Origin: JBLHKE01 sp047619485
Lineage (GTDB): Bacteria; Verrucomicrobiota; Verrucomicrobiia; Verrucomicrobiales; DEV007
Assembly (NCBI GenBank): GCA_047619485.1
Contig: JBLHKE010000409.1
Coordinates: 1 to 7,004 of the forward strand
DNA length: 7,004 nucleotides
Direction of reading: 5' to 3'
Made by a program: the position numbers and the translations under genes. Under the pieces are notes generated by a model. The model saw only the letters and a program-made list of their open reading frames with translations, searched no databases and was not told the origin of the DNA. This document shows, in pieces, positions 6,152-7,004 of this stretch; within the stretch, counting starts at the first letter, position 1, and each line of letters begins with the position of its first letter.

Positions 6152-6168
6152 CAGATTACGCAGATTAG
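6152..6168. repeat. Short direct repeat (CAGATTA twice, 9-bp spacing)
   Basis: CAGATTA occurs at 6152-6158 and 6161-6167, separated by CG. I recall arrays of the form ACGCAGATTACGCAGATT as common intergenic repeats in many bacterial genomes; this may be a short remnant of one. Confidence 0.45.
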
Positions 6169-6173
6169 AAGAG

Positions 6174-6289
6174 GGAATCGGAATGGGGCATGAGGTGGTA
6201 GTGTGGGATTATTTGTGGCCTTTTCGAACGGTCGCAGATGTTTCTCGCGGGCGGCGGCCTTGGCGCGCACCAATGCCAATTCCAATGCC
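6174..6289. repeat. Imperfect inverted repeat around about 80 bp
   Basis: GGAATCGGAATGGGGCAT (6174-6191) resembles the reverse complement of ATGCCAATTCCAATGCC (6273-6289), sharing a TyGGAATnGGCAT-like core with small mismatches. The right arm also contains a 12-bp direct repeat, with CCAATGCCA at 6270-6278 and 6282-6290. The intervening bases carry no recognisable gene. It could be the ends of a small decayed non-autonomous element, or simple-sequence expansion. Confidence 0.35.
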
Positions 6290-6309
6290 ATCGCTCGGTG
6301 ACGGTGAAG

Positions 6310-6981
6310 TCACTTGAGAGCGCCCCGAATTTTCTCGAGGCCATCGAGGATCAGGTCGAGCCCGAAGGTGAAATCTTGTAGACCGTCGTGACGACCGTCG
6401 ATTACCTCCTGCGAGAGTCCGCGCAGGTAGGGGTACTGCTCGACCGGGATCATGGGGAGGAACTGCTTCGCTACCTCAGCATACTCTCCTGGCTCGAAGG
6501 GGAAGTTGAGCATCTGCAGCGTGAACCCGTAGACATGATTGTCGATGGCATTCCACGCGCGGTCTGCCAACTCATAGGAAAAGCCAGCTTCGCGGAGGCA
6601 CCCGATCGTCGCGTCCACGTAGCGCAACATCGCCGGGCCGACGTTGGCGCGTGACACGATCAACATCGTCGCCCAAGGGTGACGCAGAAGTACCTCGTGG
6701 GCAGAGGTCGCGCGGCGGCGCATCGATTCTTTCCAATCGCCTCCGATGCTCGGCACCTCGATCTCGCTCGCAACAATGTCGACGATGCCATCCAGAACTT
6801 CGTCCTTGTTCGCGACGTGCCTGTAGAGAGACATCGCCTCCACTCCAAGCGACTGGCCGAGCTTGCGCATCGACAGCGACTCGATTCCGATCTCGTCCGC
6901 GAGGATGACCGCAGCCTGTAGCACTCGTTCCTTGCTGAGCGGAGGGCGGGGTTTGCTTGGTTTTGTTTTTTTCTTTGGCAT
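6310..6981 (-). CDS. TetR/AcrR-family transcriptional repressor
   Basis: This 223-residue protein begins with a very basic tail (KKKTKPSKPRPP, residues 3-14), which may add non-specific DNA contacts. A TetR-type helix-turn-helix follows: helix 1 at about 16-31, and the HTH at about 36-59 (SMRKLGQSLGVEAMSLYRHV then NKDEVLDG). Residues 80-220 are the ligand-binding and dimerisation domain, similar to the tetracycline-repressor C-terminal type (RHPWATML, a GP-LRY helix, and the late helix GLDLILDGLEKI). Length is normal. I chose ATG 6981. A TTG at 6993 would add four residues, and an in-frame stop at 7000-7002 excludes anything longer. No Shine-Dalgarno is visible. TetR genes often sit divergent from the gene they repress, so the target, possibly an efflux pump or oxidoreductase, is expected just right of the window. 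The ligand cannot be read from sequence. Confidence 0.9.
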   Translation of the reverse strand: MPKKKTKPSKPRPPLSKERVLQAAVILADEIGIESLSMRKLGQSLGVEAMSLYRHVANKDEVLDGIVDIVASEIEVPSIGGDWKESMRRRATSAHEVLLRHPWATMLIVSRANVGPAMLRYVDATIGCLREAGFSYELADRAWNAIDNHVYGFTLQMLNFPFEPGEYAEVAKQFLPMIPVEQYPYLRGLSQEVIDGRHDGLQDFTFGLDLILDGLEKIRGALK

Positions 6982-7004
6982 CGACTTGCGCAATTTTGAT
7001 TACA

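Larger units (their letters stand above)
5986..6309. other. Repeat-rich gap between convergent genes
   Basis: These 324 bases hold no supported gene. 5986-6100 shows nothing clear. 6110-6170 holds the third dyad, a 15-bp tandem repeat and a short CAGATTA repeat. 6174-6289 is bounded by an imperfect inverted repeat. A 62-codon frame (6129-6317, +) begins at a TTG inside the repeats and overlaps the TetR stop; it is not convincing as a gene. The region looks like decayed repetitive DNA. Confidence 0.55.

Noticed and set aside
6129..6317. 62-codon plus-strand frame
   Set aside because: It starts at a TTG inside the tandem repeat, is built largely from repeat sequence, and runs over the stop codon of the TetR gene.

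Overview
The window looks like chromosomal DNA from the PVC superphylum, more likely Verrucomicrobiota than Planctomycetota. The evidence is the protein families. The first gene ends in the heme-binding domain described as Pirellula/Verrucomicrobium type. The second joins a c-type heme motif to squalene-cyclase-like QW repeats, and the fourth resembles small single-helix proteins I recall from Verrucomicrobiota. The DNA is moderately GC-rich, and no gene start is preceded by a convincing Shine-Dalgarno sequence. The phylum call is an inference from families, not from a marker gene.

Layout. (1) 1-2010, +: the 3' part of a large exported PVC-type dehydrogenase (beta-propeller end, HEAT-like repeats, C-terminal cytochrome c domain), cut by the left window edge. 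(2) 2011-2273: a gap with a small hairpin and a puzzling minus-strand coding-like stretch. (3) 2274-3293, +: a secreted protein with one CxxCH heme site and QW repeats. (4) 3294-3526: a convergent gap with stem-loops and a perfect 13-nt dyad. (5) 5017-3527, -: a secreted papain-like cysteine peptidase with a tandem calcium-loop insertion between its catalytic His and Asn. (6) 5018-5394: a divergent gap with a second copy of the dyad and a consensus -10 box. (7) 5395-5985, +: a single-helix membrane-anchored protein of unknown function. (8) 5986-6309: a repeat-rich gap with the third dyad, a 15-bp tandem repeat and an imperfect inverted repeat. (9) 6981-6310, -: a TetR-family repressor whose targets probably lie to the right of the window.

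The first two genes share strand, predicted export and covalent heme attachment, so they may act in the same periplasmic oxidation or electron-transfer process. Nothing links the peptidase, the small membrane protein and the TetR regulator functionally, and their alternating orientations argue against one operon. I see no CRISPR array, tRNA, rRNA or intact transposase. The most distinctive features are the dispersed AGTGTC-N-GACACT dyads in the three gaps from 3294 onward and the calcium-loop insertion in the peptidase active site. I see no convincing new multi-gene system.
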